Part shown: one piece after another, positions 15,770-23,380 of the stretch | Position numbering within the stretch: the first letter of the stretch is position 1 | Layout of the letters: every line of letters starts with the position of its first letter | NCBI GenBank assembly: GCA_001816655.1 | Contig: MHCP01000028.1 | Span: 35,836-99,835 of the forward strand | Source of the DNA: Candidatus Woykebacteria bacterium RBG_13_40_15 | GTDB lineage: Bacteria > Patescibacteria > Microgenomatia > Woykebacterales > RBG-16-39-9b | Reading direction: 5' to 3' | Length of the DNA stretch: 64,000 bases | The notes under the pieces: generated by a model | What the model saw: the letters and a program-made list of their open reading frames with translations, nothing else | Databases searched by the model: none | Told to the model about the DNA's origin: nothing | Position numbers and translations under genes: made by a program

Positions 15770-16285
15770 CTATTTCAGCCAATTAATAACCACTTCGGCC
15801 GCTCGCTGAATTGTTTTTTGGATGTCTGATTTTTCTTTTGAGAATCGTTGCAGGACCCAGTCTTCAGTCTCCATCGAAACATTGGGTCGGCCAATTCCAA
15901 CCCGCACCCGACTGAATTCATCGGAGCCCAATGATTCGATAATTGATTCAACGCCCTTGTGGCCGGCGGAACTTCTGCCAAACTGATGTTTTATTTCGCC
16001 AAATTCGAGATCGACATCGTCATGAACTACCAGGAGCTCCTCTGGCTTTATTTTATAGAAATTCGCAATTCGATTAACCGCTTTTCCAGAAACATTCATA
16101 AAGGTCTGAGGCTTAACTAAAAGTCTCTCATTATCAAGAGTATAAATAATAGAGTCGAATTTCTTATTGAATTGGGGACTAGCCGCATACGTTGATAAAA
16201 GTTCGTCAATCACCATAAACCCAACATTGTGCCGGGTAAATGCATATTTTTCTCCAGGATTTCCGAGCCCCACTACTATTTTCAT
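15770..16285 (-). CDS. pth: Peptidyl-tRNA hydrolase
   Basis: Releases peptides from peptidyl-tRNA that drops off ribosomes. Conserved blocks: VGLGNPGEKYAFTRHNVGFM (about residues 5-24) with the catalytic His of RHN, KPQTFMNVSGKAV (about 58-70), VVHDDVDLEFGEIK (about 86-99) and the RVRVGIGRP block near 130. 171 residues is slightly short but complete. 48 bp downstream of ybeY and just upstream of mfd on the same strand, all leftward. Confidence 0.95.
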   Translation of the reverse strand: MKIVVGLGNPGEKYAFTRHNVGFMVIDELLSTYAASPQFNKKFDSIIYTLDNERLLVKPQTFMNVSGKAVNRIANFYKIKPEELLVVHDDVDLEFGEIKHQFGRSSAGHKGVESIIESLGSDEFSRVRVGIGRPNVSMETEDWVLQRFSKEKSDIQKTIQRAAEVVINWLK

Positions 16286-16333
16286 CGCCTTAAGATTAAC
16301 AGGTAAAATGCAGCCATTGCAAGCGCGGGAAAC

Positions 16334-16795
16334 TTAAGAAGTTGTTTTAGAAAAAATTGTGTCTTCCAATCTTTCCATTTCCGCTGCATCATGGGGGTTT
16401 TCGTGGTCAAATCCAAGAAGATGCAAGACTCCATGAATGACTAAAATCCGTGCCATATCATCCACCATTATGTCTTCCTTTGCAGCGCGATCAAGTAGCT
16501 GCGGATAGGAAATTAAAATATCGCCCAAATTTAAATAGGAAGACGGTGGTGTAACAAAAGTTTTTGGTTTTCCGGTGTCCAGAGAATAAGCGAAAGAAAG
16601 AACATCAGTTGGCTTATCCAAATTAAGATATTTCTTATTCAACTCACGCATTTTTCGATCCCCAATAACAGAAATTACCAGAGAAACCTTTCCCTTCACG
16701 TTCTCAGCAGAAAGGGTCGCCTCTGCGGCGACCACCAAAACACTTTTTTTGATTGGGTAATGAGGTTCAACATAGGCAACAACTTTATAGTTCAT
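16334..16795 (-). CDS. ybeY: Endoribonuclease YbeY (16S rRNA maturation)
   Basis: Metal-dependent RNase involved in rRNA processing and ribosome quality control. The zinc signature HGVLHLLGFDHE (three His, about residues 122-133) is intact, preceded by the family block ELNKKYLNLDKPTDVLSFAY (about 55-74). 153 residues, normal size. One base separates its start from the stop of the rpsU gene upstream, so the two are probably cotranscribed. Confidence 0.94.
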   Translation of the reverse strand: MNYKVVAYVEPHYPIKKSVLVVAAEATLSAENVKGKVSLVISVIGDRKMRELNKKYLNLDKPTDVLSFAYSLDTGKPKTFVTPPSSYLNLGDILISYPQLLDRAAKEDIMVDDMARILVIHGVLHLLGFDHENPHDAAEMERLEDTIFSKTTS

Positions 16796-16796
16796 C

Positions 16797-16985
16797 TTAT
16801 TCTTCTTCCTGATACTTCAATTTGCGCTCAAGAGCCTCCTTTGCTCTCTTGCGATGAATAGATGGTTTCTCATAAAACTCCCTTTTGCGAAGTTCTTTAA
16901 GAACACCTTCTTGCTGCACTTTTCTGTTGAATTTTCTGATCAGAGAATCAACACTTTCGCCTTCATTTGCTCTAACTATTGCCAT
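16797..16985 (-). CDS. rpsU: 30S ribosomal protein bS21
   Basis: 62-residue basic protein with the bS21 pattern: VDSLIRKFNRKVQQEGVLKE (about residues 12-31), then LRKREFYEKPSIHRKRAKEA (about 32-51) and a charged tail. bS21 binds near the anti-Shine-Dalgarno region and aids initiation. First gene of a short rpsU-ybeY-pth run. Confidence 0.94.
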   Translation of the reverse strand: MAIVRANEGESVDSLIRKFNRKVQQEGVLKELRKREFYEKPSIHRKRAKEALERKLKYQEEE

Positions 16986-17084
16986 GTAATATTAAAGTAA
17001 AAAGACACCCCCTAACTTAAGTTAAAAGTTAAAATTTAAAAGTCCAAAGCCAAAAATTAGCTCTTTCTACGCTTACTCCCAACC

Positions 17085-17393
17085 TTAATCGCCTAACAAG
17101 TGGAGGTGTAAATGCGGAACCTCTTGATACACTCCTCCATTTACAACTACCCTATAAGAGCTTTCTAATTTTTTGTCTTTAACTAATTGTTGTATCACTT
17201 TTATTATTTTTGTCAACAACTTTGTATGATTCTCCTTCAAATCAAGAAAGCTTTCAATATGTTCCTTTGGTGTAATTAAAAGATGTACCTTTGCCTTTGG
17301 TCGTATATCCGGGAAAACAACCAAATCGGCGTCCTGGTAAACGAAATTTGCTGGTATTTCTCCTTTTACTATCTTACAAAATGTACAATCCAT
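17085..17393 (-). CDS. HIT-family nucleotide hydrolase
   Basis: Histidine-triad protein, likely acting on AMP-linked substrates (Hint/HinT type). Cys-containing start DCTFCKIVKGEIPANFVYQD, central segment FPDIRPKAKVHLLITPKEHI and catalytic triad PHLHLHLLGD at the very C-terminus. Start set at ATG 17393; an upstream TTG at 17402 is in frame. Follows the PHP gene by 14 bp on the same strand. Substrate cannot be told from sequence. Confidence 0.92.
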   Translation of the reverse strand: MDCTFCKIVKGEIPANFVYQDADLVVFPDIRPKAKVHLLITPKEHIESFLDLKENHTKLLTKIIKVIQQLVKDKKLESSYRVVVNGGVYQEVPHLHLHLLGD

Positions 17394-17407
17394 AATGCCC
17401 AAGGAAA

Positions 17408-18322
17408 TTATTTTTTAGACCTTAATTTTAGATCATCTAAAACCTGGTACGGTATTTTCAAATAAAATCCAACAAATCCAAGCTCTTTTCCTGTACTGCT
17501 AAAACCATGATAATCACTTCCGCCGCTGACAGCAAGGCCCTTTTCCTTTGCTATTTTTTCATAGTGAGCAACGCAGAGCTTTGTATCTTCCTCGCTGTCA
17601 CGATGAGAATAGACCTCAATTCCATCAAGGCCATTCCCTAGAAGTTCAGCTAGATAATGATCGTCAAATGTTAATTTTCCACTTTCTGAATCTTTACTAA
17701 CTAAATCCCAACTGGGGTGTGCAAGTATTGCTAGCCCTCCATGTTTGTGAATCAGATCAATTGAATCCTTTGGGTCTAGAGCTTCCCTTCTGTGATGAGC
17801 CGGCATACCCGTTATTAAATATTTTCTGATGAAATCGCTAGCTGTTGGAATACCACCAAAATCCTCCAAAAGTTTCTTTTTATTCTCGAGATCATTTATA
17901 ACCATCCATGCAATGTGGGGTTTTCCTATTACCCCACGCGTCAGACTCTTCAAATCGCCGAGATTTATTAAATATCCTAGTTCATTTAAGGAGGCTACCA
18001 CTTTTTCCGCTTGTTGTTCTCTTTGGGTTTGTAATTCTTTCAAAAAGGATTGAAAAGTTTTATTTTTCCAATCTATAAAATAACCAAGGATATGAAATTC
18101 TCTTTTCTCGCTGGGGTAACAAGTAATTTCGGTTGCTGGAACTACTTCAATACCAATTTTTTTTCCGGCGGAAGTAGCTTCTGAAAGTCCCGAAACGCTA
18201 TCATGATCAGCAATTCCGACAGCGCTAAGACCTATCTTTTTTGCTTTTTCAACTACGGCTGCGGGAGAAAGTCCTCCATCTGAATAATATGTATGGGCGT
18301 GTAGATCAATGTACTTTTTCAT
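17408..18322 (-). CDS. PHP-domain phosphoesterase (TrpH/YciV type)
   Basis: Polymerase-and-histidinol-phosphatase domain protein. Metal-binding motifs: DLHAHTYYSDG (about residues 6-16), IADHDSVSG (about 37-45), a mid-protein His pair (PAHHRREA), LAILAHPSWD (about 193-202) and a late SGGSDYHGF (about 276-284). Size and motif order match YciV/TrpH enzymes that hydrolyse 3',5'-nucleoside bisphosphates or short RNA ends. 304 residues. The upstream region contains tandem copies of a short dispersed repeat. Confidence 0.9.
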   Translation of the reverse strand: MKKYIDLHAHTYYSDGGLSPAAVVEKAKKIGLSAVGIADHDSVSGLSEATSAGKKIGIEVVPATEITCYPSEKREFHILGYFIDWKNKTFQSFLKELQTQREQQAEKVVASLNELGYLINLGDLKSLTRGVIGKPHIAWMVINDLENKKKLLEDFGGIPTASDFIRKYLITGMPAHHRREALDPKDSIDLIHKHGGLAILAHPSWDLVSKDSESGKLTFDDHYLAELLGNGLDGIEVYSHRDSEEDTKLCVAHYEKIAKEKGLAVSGGSDYHGFSSTGKELGFVGFYLKIPYQVLDDLKLRSKK

Positions 18323-18323
18323 A

Positions 18324-18366
18324 GTAAGCTTGTCAAATCCATTTATGGTGAGCTTGTCGAACCATC
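18324..18366. repeat. Tandem copies of a TGGTGAGCTTGTCGAACCA-type short repeat
   Basis: Two adjacent related units, AGTAAGCTTGTCAAATCCAT and GGTGAGCTTGTCGAACCAT, directly upstream of the PHP gene start. Relatives lie inside the 3' hairpins of two orphan cassettes (around 50808-50826 and 59505-59524). Short repeats of this type are, from memory, frequent in CPR genomes. Confidence 0.6.
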
Positions 18367-18534
18367 AGGCGATTTTAATCCTTTCGATACTTAAAATCAA
18401 TTACTTAATGAGCGGATGGGACTTTTAGTCGCTAATAATTTCGAAAGATAAAGTTGTTACAGAAAGATCCAATTGACTTTCCACAATTTCTAAAACAAAA
18501 TAAAAAGGCTAGATAAAAAACACTAGAGGGCACC

Positions 18535-18563
18535 TTGACAGCTAAAATAATAGCCAGTCTATG
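18535..18563 (+). promoter_or_regulatory. Probable promoter of the ParB-like gene
   Basis: Consensus -35 TTGACA (18535-18540), 17-bp spacer, weak -10 TCTATG. A Shine-Dalgarno GAAGGAGGG precedes the ATG at 18581 by 6 nt. Confidence 0.5.
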
Positions 18564-18580
18564 AAGAAGGAGGGCCGATC

Positions 18581-19882
18581 ATGGCAAAGAAAAAAGCGGC
18601 TGGTCAGCCCCCTAACGAGGCTGACTTTACCTTTCCTGAACAAGATACGAAGCTAGACTTCCGTGTAATCAATACCGTTTCGCAACCACGCAAGGAATTC
18701 CCCGATATACGAGAGCTAGCTGATAGCATCGCAAGACACGGCTTGCTCTACCCCCTAGTCATCCTAAAACTCGATGAGGAGCAATGCAGAAAGTACTTGG
18801 GGAACCTAAACGCAATCTGGGAGAGTGAGCACTGTATCGAAGAGCTAACCGTGGTACGCGAGGGGAAAAAGCGCATTTTCTATCTCCTCCTTGCCGGAGA
18901 GCGCCGGCTACGTGCTTATCGCCACTTGTGGAAGAAAGGCTGCAGCGATTGCCTGGAAGTCTACGGCAAGGAGAAACGCGGCACGTGCTTCAGACGGCAC
19001 ATTTCGGTAGAGGGAATGATACCCACCAGAATCTGCGAAAACATGCCGATTCACGAGGCACTAATCCTACAGATGATCGAGAACACGAGCCGTGTCCAGC
19101 TATCCCTCAATGATGAAGCACGCGGCCTGGCCTATCTCTACAGAACCTTTCGGATGGCCGATCCCGCTCTTACCGTGAAGGACTTCGCTCGTCACTTTGG
19201 ACGAGGAGAAACCACTGTTAGAAGTGCTCTTCGCTTCTGCAAGTTACCACCCGAGATCCAAGGTGCTGTCGACAACGGTAATGATTACGGCAAGCTTGAG
19301 TTTGGAATAGCCGTCCAACTTGCCAGACTTCAGGAACACGGTTGCGACGAGGAAGAGCTCCTACACCGTATGAAAACAGCGCAGCTCGACAGAACCACGG
19401 TCCCCGATTTCCGTCAGTCCGTGACGAGCTACCTGCAATTCCTGAGAGGGCAGGGGTGTCTTTTCGATAGCGATGTAAGTAGGCGACTTGCAGCACTTGG
19501 ACAGCACAAACAAATAGTCGAGCGACACATTCTTGGAGCGCTTTACACCCAGCTCCAATACATGTTGACAGTGATCCGTCTGTTTGAGAACGGTGATCTT
19601 GGAATGGAAGACTCTCCGTTCTCTGTGAGAAGCCCAGTCAAAGTATACCTTCGAGTAGTTCAAACTCTCGCGCAAGCCCTTCCTCACATGCGCCAGTTCC
19701 TGCCGGAGAAAGACCTAGCGATGATTGGGGCAACTTTGGCAGAAGGATTAGAGGTCACACGCATTCTCGAAGCAGCCTTAGCGGAAGCGAAAGAGACCGG
19801 AACGGAAGCACCAGGACCGGAAGAAAAGGAGGTAGGGATCCCGGTTGGTGCTCCTGGGGGCAACTTGCATCAGCAGGATTAG
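18581..19882 (+). CDS. ParB/Spo0J-family protein, orphan, GC-rich
   Basis: ParB-like N-terminal domain: SQPRKEFPDIRELADSIARH (about residues 34-53), the CTP/phosphate motif LLLAGERRLRAYR (about 103-115) and MIENTSRVQLSLNDEA (about 165-180); then a helix-turn-helix DFARHFGRGETTVRSALRF (about 206-224). At 433 residues it exceeds chromosomal ParB (~290), because of an insert with several Cys (for example CSDCLEVYGKEKRGTC, about 121-136) and a C-terminal region I do not recognise. No parA is adjacent and no clear parS palindrome was seen. Codons are GC-rich. It has its own -35, AGGAGG ribosome site and terminator. Possibly a plasmid- or phage-derived regulator. Confidence 0.85.
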   Translation: MAKKKAAGQPPNEADFTFPEQDTKLDFRVINTVSQPRKEFPDIRELADSIARHGLLYPLVILKLDEEQCRKYLGNLNAIWESEHCIEELTVVREGKKRIFYLLLAGERRLRAYRHLWKKGCSDCLEVYGKEKRGTCFRRHISVEGMIPTRICENMPIHEALILQMIENTSRVQLSLNDEARGLAYLYRTFRMADPALTVKDFARHFGRGETTVRSALRFCKLPPEIQGAVDNGNDYGKLEFGIAVQLARLQEHGCDEEELLHRMKTAQLDRTTVPDFRQSVTSYLQFLRGQGCLFDSDVSRRLAALGQHKQIVERHILGALYTQLQYMLTVIRLFENGDLGMEDSPFSVRSPVKVYLRVVQTLAQALPHMRQFLPEKDLAMIGATLAEGLEVTRILEAALAEAKETGTEAPGPEEKEVGIPVGAPGGNLHQQD

Positions 19883-19896
19883 TCCCCTATTGTACG

Positions 19897-19940
19897 CGGA
19901 GGGTAGCAAGCATGGATGCTTCTACCCTCTCTCCGTTTTA
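19897..19940 (+). terminator. Rho-independent terminator after the ParB-like gene
   Basis: Hairpin with arms GAGGGTAG/CTACCCTC and AAGCAT/ATGCTT, flanked by CGGA/TCCG, followed by TTTT. Confidence 0.8.
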
Positions 19941-19955
19941 AAAAAGAAAACCTGA

Positions 19956-19961
19956 TATAAT
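19956..19961 (+). promoter_or_regulatory. -10 box of the zincin gene, leaderless
   Basis: TATAAT ends 7 nt before the GTG start at 19969. No Shine-Dalgarno is possible in so short a leader. Confidence 0.6.
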
Positions 19962-19968
19962 CCCTTTT

Positions 19969-20319
19969 GTGATAGACGAAGAATTCCAAAAACTAGTTTC
20001 AAACGCACTAGAATCATTACCCACTTTTTTTAAAGAAAAACTTGATAATGTAGATGTAGTGGTGGGAGATTGGCCAAGCCCCGATTTATCAAAAGGGAGG
20101 CTTTTGCTTGGGCTTTATCAAGGAGTTCCAAAAACTCGGCGTGGGACAGGGTACTCTTTTGTTTTACCCGATAAAATAACGATTTTTAAAGGTCCCATTG
20201 AGATTTTTTCGAAAGGAAACAGCGAATCAATTAAGGAAATTGTGGCCGATACAGTCCAACACGAAATCGCCCACCATTTTGGAATAAGTGATAGTAGATT
20301 AAAAGAATTAAAAACCTAG
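19969..20319 (+). CDS. Zincin-like metallopeptidase (PF06262-type)
   Basis: Small possible metal-dependent protease. The zinc signature HEIAHHFGISD (HExxHxxGxxD, about residues 98-108) lies near the C-terminus, preceded by VVVGDWPSPD (about 30-39) and a basic segment around GVPKTRRGTGYSF. 116 residues, typical for this single-domain family. The start is a GTG placed by the leaderless -10 box. No signal peptide is seen, so it is probably cytoplasmic; substrate unknown. AT-rich like the housekeeping genes, unlike its two neighbours. Confidence 0.88.
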   Translation: MIDEEFQKLVSNALESLPTFFKEKLDNVDVVVGDWPSPDLSKGRLLLGLYQGVPKTRRGTGYSFVLPDKITIFKGPIEIFSKGNSESIKEIVADTVQHEIAHHFGISDSRLKELKT

Positions 20320-20389
20320 GGTCGACCTCTCTCCTTTGCGCGAGATCTCCCCTAACTTGTAGCAACTCGTTTCCTCCCCTCCTTTCTCA

Positions 20390-20644
20390 TCAGACCAATC
20401 CTTCCGCCTCAGCATACTCCTGCAGCACTCGACACGCTTCTCGAGTCAGCCCCCGCACCTCTAGAGAGCCGGATGCGAGTTCTAGATCTCCAACCGTGAT
20501 TATACCCGCTGCATTCGCCGCTTGGAGCGTCTTTTCAGCTATTTCCGAAGCTAGCCTGCTACCGTCGTTACTCTGTCTAACCACGATCTTTTCCGTAACC
20601 AATAGAAGGTCAGCAGCTCTAATTGTTCTTCCGCCTCCTGGCAT
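20390..20644 (-). CDS. Hypothetical 84-residue protein, GC-rich orphan
   Basis: No family recognised. Ala/Glu/Leu-rich and probably alpha/beta (EIAEKTLQAANAAGIITVGD). No signal or membrane segment. Second gene of a two-gene unit: it starts 13 bp after the beta-grasp-like gene and has its own AAAGGAGGGATCC ribosome site before the ATG. Codon use is GC-rich. The pairing suggests a joint function that I cannot name. Confidence 0.72.
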   Translation of the reverse strand: MPGGGRTIRAADLLLVTEKIVVRQSNDGSRLASEIAEKTLQAANAAGIITVGDLELASGSLEVRGLTREACRVLQEYAEAEGLV

Positions 20645-20657
20645 AGGATCCCTCCTT

Positions 20658-20873
20658 TCACATGATCTCTATCTCGTCTCCCTTTTCAATCACTCTTTGG
20701 GAGAAAGCAGCTACGAGATTGCCGTTGACCTTAACAAACAAGCCGCAAGGGGTCTGCTCCACCTTCCGAAGATACTGGCAGACCCTTTCCACTGTCAAGC
20801 CAACGAACTCTCGCTCCACCTCTTCCCCATTACACAGAGTGACCTTTATGGTGTCCATACCCAAGGAAACCAT
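20658..20873 (-). CDS. Small beta-grasp (ThiS/MoaD/TGS-like) protein, GC-rich orphan
   Basis: 71 residues with the layout of a small ubiquitin-like beta-grasp protein: beta strand IKVTLCNGEEVEREF, helix TVERVCQYLRKV, strand LFVKVNGNLVAAF and the typical ending VIEKGDEIEIM. There is no C-terminal Gly-Gly, so it is probably not a sulfur carrier of the ThiS/MoaD type. Start at ATG 20873 with GGGGAG 9 nt upstream; ATG 20858 is an alternative. First gene of a bicistronic GC-rich unit. Confidence 0.68.
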   Translation of the reverse strand: MVSLGMDTIKVTLCNGEEVEREFVGLTVERVCQYLRKVEQTPCGLFVKVNGNLVAAFSQRVIEKGDEIEIM

Positions 20874-20942
20874 TTGAATTCTCCCCTCTTACTGCTGCAG
20901 TTTGCTATCTTCCGCTTGAAATATAAGACAGAGTTGGTGGAA

Positions 20943-20970
20943 ATTATATCCCGCAGGAAACAATACGCAA
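20943..20970 (-). promoter_or_regulatory. Promoter of the beta-grasp/84-residue unit
   Basis: Minus strand TTGCGT (20970-20965), 16-bp spacer, TATAAT (20948-20943), about 70 nt upstream of the first ATG. Confidence 0.6.
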
Positions 20971-21045
20971 CAGGTAATGTTGCGGATTATACTGATTGGA
21001 ATGGAAAAATGCAATAATACATTAGAATTTGCTTTTGAAGAAAAT

Positions 21046-21113
21046 CGAAAAAGAAAAAGAGGAATCCTGCCGGACTGCGACAAAACGCATAATCTCCGGC
21101 AGGGCATCTCCTC
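21046..21113 (-). terminator. Long hairpin terminator after the 115-residue orphan
   Basis: On the minus strand, arms around CCTGCCGGA/TCCGGCAGG extended by GAGGAGAT/ATTCCTC, followed by TTTTTCTTTTTC. Confidence 0.75.
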
Positions 21114-21150
21114 TCCAATCTTGCCTAGCGAAGTCCTGGGGACCGGTTTC

Positions 21151-21498
21151 CTACGCCGGTTCAGGGGTGCTGATTGTGCTTGAAGTCCCCTTCCGTACAA
21201 CCACACGCCTCACAAACCCCCTTCCCACCTCGATCACTAACCGAACCTCCCTTCTTCCCACCTTATCAAAGGACTTGGCGACAGCCTTCACTGGTCCGGA
21301 TAGGTAAGTCGATTCAACAACATCAGTACCATCCGGACACGTGGACCTGATGGTAGTAACAGGTCCGGTTCTTAGAAGACGGGTTTGCAACCCTGGTGGG
21401 CCTTCGATAACGATCTCACCACTAAGAACTCTTGACCCGCCCAAATACACCCTCACCTCTTCTAGCGGGTCGACATCGCCTGATCCTAACACTGCCAT
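21151..21498 (-). CDS. Hypothetical 115-residue protein, GC-rich orphan
   Basis: No family recognised. Apparently an all-beta soluble protein rich in Val, Gly and Arg (for example REVRLVIEVGRGFVRRVVVR near the C-terminus), without membrane segments. A GGGGG-containing ribosome site (AAGGGGGTTCAAG) precedes the ATG. GC-rich codons contrast with the AT-rich ASCH gene next door. Complete unit with its own promoter and terminator. Confidence 0.72.
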   Translation of the reverse strand: MAVLGSGDVDPLEEVRVYLGGSRVLSGEIVIEGPPGLQTRLLRTGPVTTIRSTCPDGTDVVESTYLSGPVKAVAKSFDKVGRREVRLVIEVGRGFVRRVVVRKGTSSTISTPEPA

Positions 21499-21579
21499 CT
21501 TGAACCCCCTTGAGTTTCAACTAAGCTAAACGACTGCTTGGGAGATCGCGTGTAAAGTTCCCTTCTTTCCTGCTGACGA

Positions 21580-21608
21580 ATTATATACATTGCAAAGAAA
21601 AAAGTAAA
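21580..21608 (-). promoter_or_regulatory. Promoter of the 115-residue orphan
   Basis: Minus strand TTTACT (21608-21603), 17-bp spacer, TATAAT (21585-21580), with a leader of about 75 nt. Confidence 0.65.
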
Positions 21609-21634
21609 TGCTATAAGACAGCTACCTGGAAAAA

Positions 21635-21958
21635 TTACAGAAGTTTAAAGTGGATTATTTTCACAGGAGTTTGGCTAGAGACTTGCTTACCATAATATTT
21701 AGAATAGGTTTCAAACATTTCTTTTTCTGAAGGAAATTTTTCATGCCCTTCGAAATCTTCTGGAGTTAAATCTTTAAATGGTTTTTCGAAAACGTCCGTC
21801 AGCTTCGCCTTTGCAAAAGTCTCCCCAGTTTGTTTATTGATAAATTCGATTTCATCGCCAGTTTTTAGGTTCTTTTCATCAAAAAGCCGCCAGGTGTTAG
21901 TTTTCTCACCTGCCAAAATCGGCCCAACAAATTTTTCATCAAATTTCAATGTTTTCAT
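21635..21958 (-). CDS. ASCH-domain protein
   Basis: Single ASCH domain, a PUA-like fold that binds RNA or nucleotides. Characteristic start KTLKFDEKFVGPILAGEKTNTWRLFD with the K-x-x-T-x-R pattern, then LKTGDEIEFINKQTGETFAKAKL and a C-terminal strand. 107 residues, typical of free-standing members, some of which have RNase or amidohydrolase activity; which applies here is not visible. Expressed from a consensus promoter with a 9-nt leader. Confidence 0.85.
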   Translation of the reverse strand: MKTLKFDEKFVGPILAGEKTNTWRLFDEKNLKTGDEIEFINKQTGETFAKAKLTDVFEKPFKDLTPEDFEGHEKFPSEKEMFETYSKYYGKQVSSQTPVKIIHFKLL

Positions 21959-21967
21959 TGTTATTGG

Positions 21968-21996
21968 ATTTTATGATTTGGGGGTTTGATTGTCAA
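21968..21996 (-). promoter_or_regulatory. Promoter of the ASCH gene
   Basis: Minus strand consensus TTGACA (21996-21991), 17-bp spacer, TAAAAT (21973-21968), 9 nt to the ATG. Confidence 0.75.
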
Positions 21997-22007
21997 AAAG
22001 TGTTGGC

Positions 22008-22046
22008 GGCGGGCCTTTTGCGTCACGTACCACAATTTGGCCCGCC
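22008..22046 (-). terminator. Hairpin after the 72-residue orphan
   Basis: Perfect GGCGGGCC/GGCCCGCC stem with a 23-nt loop. On the minus strand a TTTTT tract follows only 8 nt later, and there it merges with the ASCH promoter. Confidence 0.5.
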
Positions 22047-22114
22047 TAAGTAGTGCTACGCTGAAAATCGTAGTACCCTCGATAAAACGCGCGAAGGTCC
22101 TGTTCCACCTCCGG

Positions 22115-22333
22115 TCAGCATTGATCAACTATCTCCCTACCGACCCTCCTCTCGACTTCCGCTCGGGCACGACGAAGAAGTTGAGACACTGGAGTAGCGG
22201 CGCTGAGAAAACAAGCCTGGAAGTAGCTGTAATCCTCCACCATCAACCTCCAGCCAGATTCCTCCTTAAGGAAAACCTCGTTTGGAGCAACGAGGTGGAA
22301 GACTGTTTGGCCTAACTTAAAGATATTTCTCAC
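22115..22333 (-). CDS. Hypothetical 72-residue protein, GC-rich orphan
   Basis: No family recognised. Short soluble protein, beta-like first half (VFHLVAPNEVFLKEESGWRL) and helical basic second half (LLRRARAEVERRVGRE). Start is a GTG fixed by a strong AAGAAAGGAGG ribosome site. GC-rich codons. Own promoter (TTGATT-17-TATGAT) and downstream hairpin. Confidence 0.68.
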   Translation of the reverse strand: MRNIFKLGQTVFHLVAPNEVFLKEESGWRLMVEDYSYFQACFLSAATPVSQLLRRARAEVERRVGREIVDQC

Positions 22334-22359
22334 GCCTCGCTCCTCCTTTCTTGAAGGAA

Positions 22360-22388
22360 ATCATATCACTTATAAAAATCAAAATCAA
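22360..22388 (-). promoter_or_regulatory. Promoter of the 72-residue orphan
   Basis: Minus strand TTGATT (22388-22383), 17-bp spacer, TATGAT (22365-22360). Just upstream is TCCCATAGT, a string also found in the spacers of two other orphan promoters. Confidence 0.65.
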
Positions 22389-22474
22389 CCGACTATGGGA
22401 CAAATGGGTTAGGAAGTTTGTTGCTAGCACCTCGAAGCCCTGAGTCAAACCGAAGGACAAAGTGGTGTCAAAAA

Positions 22475-23338
22475 CTAAACACTAAAAATCGACAGAAGCA
22501 CAATTCCCGCCAAAGTCAACACTATCCCTACGACTTGTTGTTTTGTAATTTTATCTTTAAAAAACAAAAAAGCCAAGATTATAAAAAGGGTTGGATTTGC
22601 CCCTGCAATCGGCGCAACGATGGTGACTAATCCTTTACTTATTCCAAAGAAGTAGCTAAATTCGGCAACACGAACAAGAGCCGTTGAAGCTACTAGTGGC
22701 ACAAAAGCCCGGTTTTTAGTAGGAAGTTCCAGAGTAAATCCCCTCATTTTTATATATAAAAACACTAAAGGAAAGAGCATTAAGGTAATATAATTGGGCC
22801 AAAACCAACCAACCTTACTAACTGGAATCTTTAACAACGCCATCCAAACGCCCCATGTCACCATTGTTACTAGTGCCAGGAAGGTTGCCCTATTTAAGAA
22901 GATGCCCTTGCTTCTAAGTTCGCTTAAATTAAGGCTCGAGAGAGTTACTCCGCCAAAAATGATAAGTATTGCGACCAGCTGTTTAACCGATACCGGCTCG
23001 TGAAGAAACAAAACAGAAACTAAAACTACCACAGCCGGAAACGATGAAGCAATTGTTCCAACCACCGCTCTATTCCCTATTTTTAGTGCTTCGTAGTAAA
23101 TAATAGTCCCAAGAAGTAAACCTGCTATCCCAATACCAATAATAAAAATTAAGAGGCCAAAAGTTAGATTACCAAGATTGCCTGGTGCAAAAGGTGCAAA
23201 AAAGGTTAATACTATAGAACTTAAAGCGAAACCCCAAAAAACTAGAGAGTATGTTTTAAGTCTCCTGGCAACTATAGCCTCGAGAAAGACTCCATTGCCC
23301 CAGGTGAAATAGGAAATTAGGCCAAAAATAATAGGCAT
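22475..23338 (-). CDS. EamA/DMT-superfamily transporter
   Basis: 287-residue polytopic membrane protein with about ten hydrophobic helices arranged as two EamA repeats; the second half starts near WGVWMALLKIPVSKVGWFWP. C-terminal segment APIAGANPTLFIILAFLFFKD is typical of the family. Substrate not predictable (drug, amino acid or nucleotide-sugar metabolites are all handled by this superfamily). Promoter TTGACA-17-TACAAT with a 7-nt leader, identical to that of the next gene upstream. Confidence 0.88.
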   Translation of the reverse strand: MPIIFGLISYFTWGNGVFLEAIVARRLKTYSLVFWGFALSSIVLTFFAPFAPGNLGNLTFGLLIFIIGIGIAGLLLGTIIYYEALKIGNRAVVGTIASSFPAVVVLVSVLFLHEPVSVKQLVAILIIFGGVTLSSLNLSELRSKGIFLNRATFLALVTMVTWGVWMALLKIPVSKVGWFWPNYITLMLFPLVFLYIKMRGFTLELPTKNRAFVPLVASTALVRVAEFSYFFGISKGLVTIVAPIAGANPTLFIILAFLFFKDKITKQQVVGIVLTLAGIVLLSIFSV

Positions 23339-23345
23339 CGGTTAG

Positions 23346-23377
23346 ATTGTACGGTTAGGGAGTCTTGTTGTCAAAAA
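23346..23377 (-). promoter_or_regulatory. Duplicated promoter, copy 1 (transporter)
   Basis: Minus strand TTGACA (23374-23369), 17-bp spacer, TACAAT (23351-23346), 7 nt to the ATG. The 32-bp block is identical to the one at 23631-23662. Confidence 0.8.
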
Positions 23378-23380
23378 AAC

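Noticed and set aside
20889..21206. Frames between the beta-grasp unit and the 115-residue orphan
   Set aside because: They cover a promoter and a long terminator hairpin on the minus strand, with no ribosome sites.
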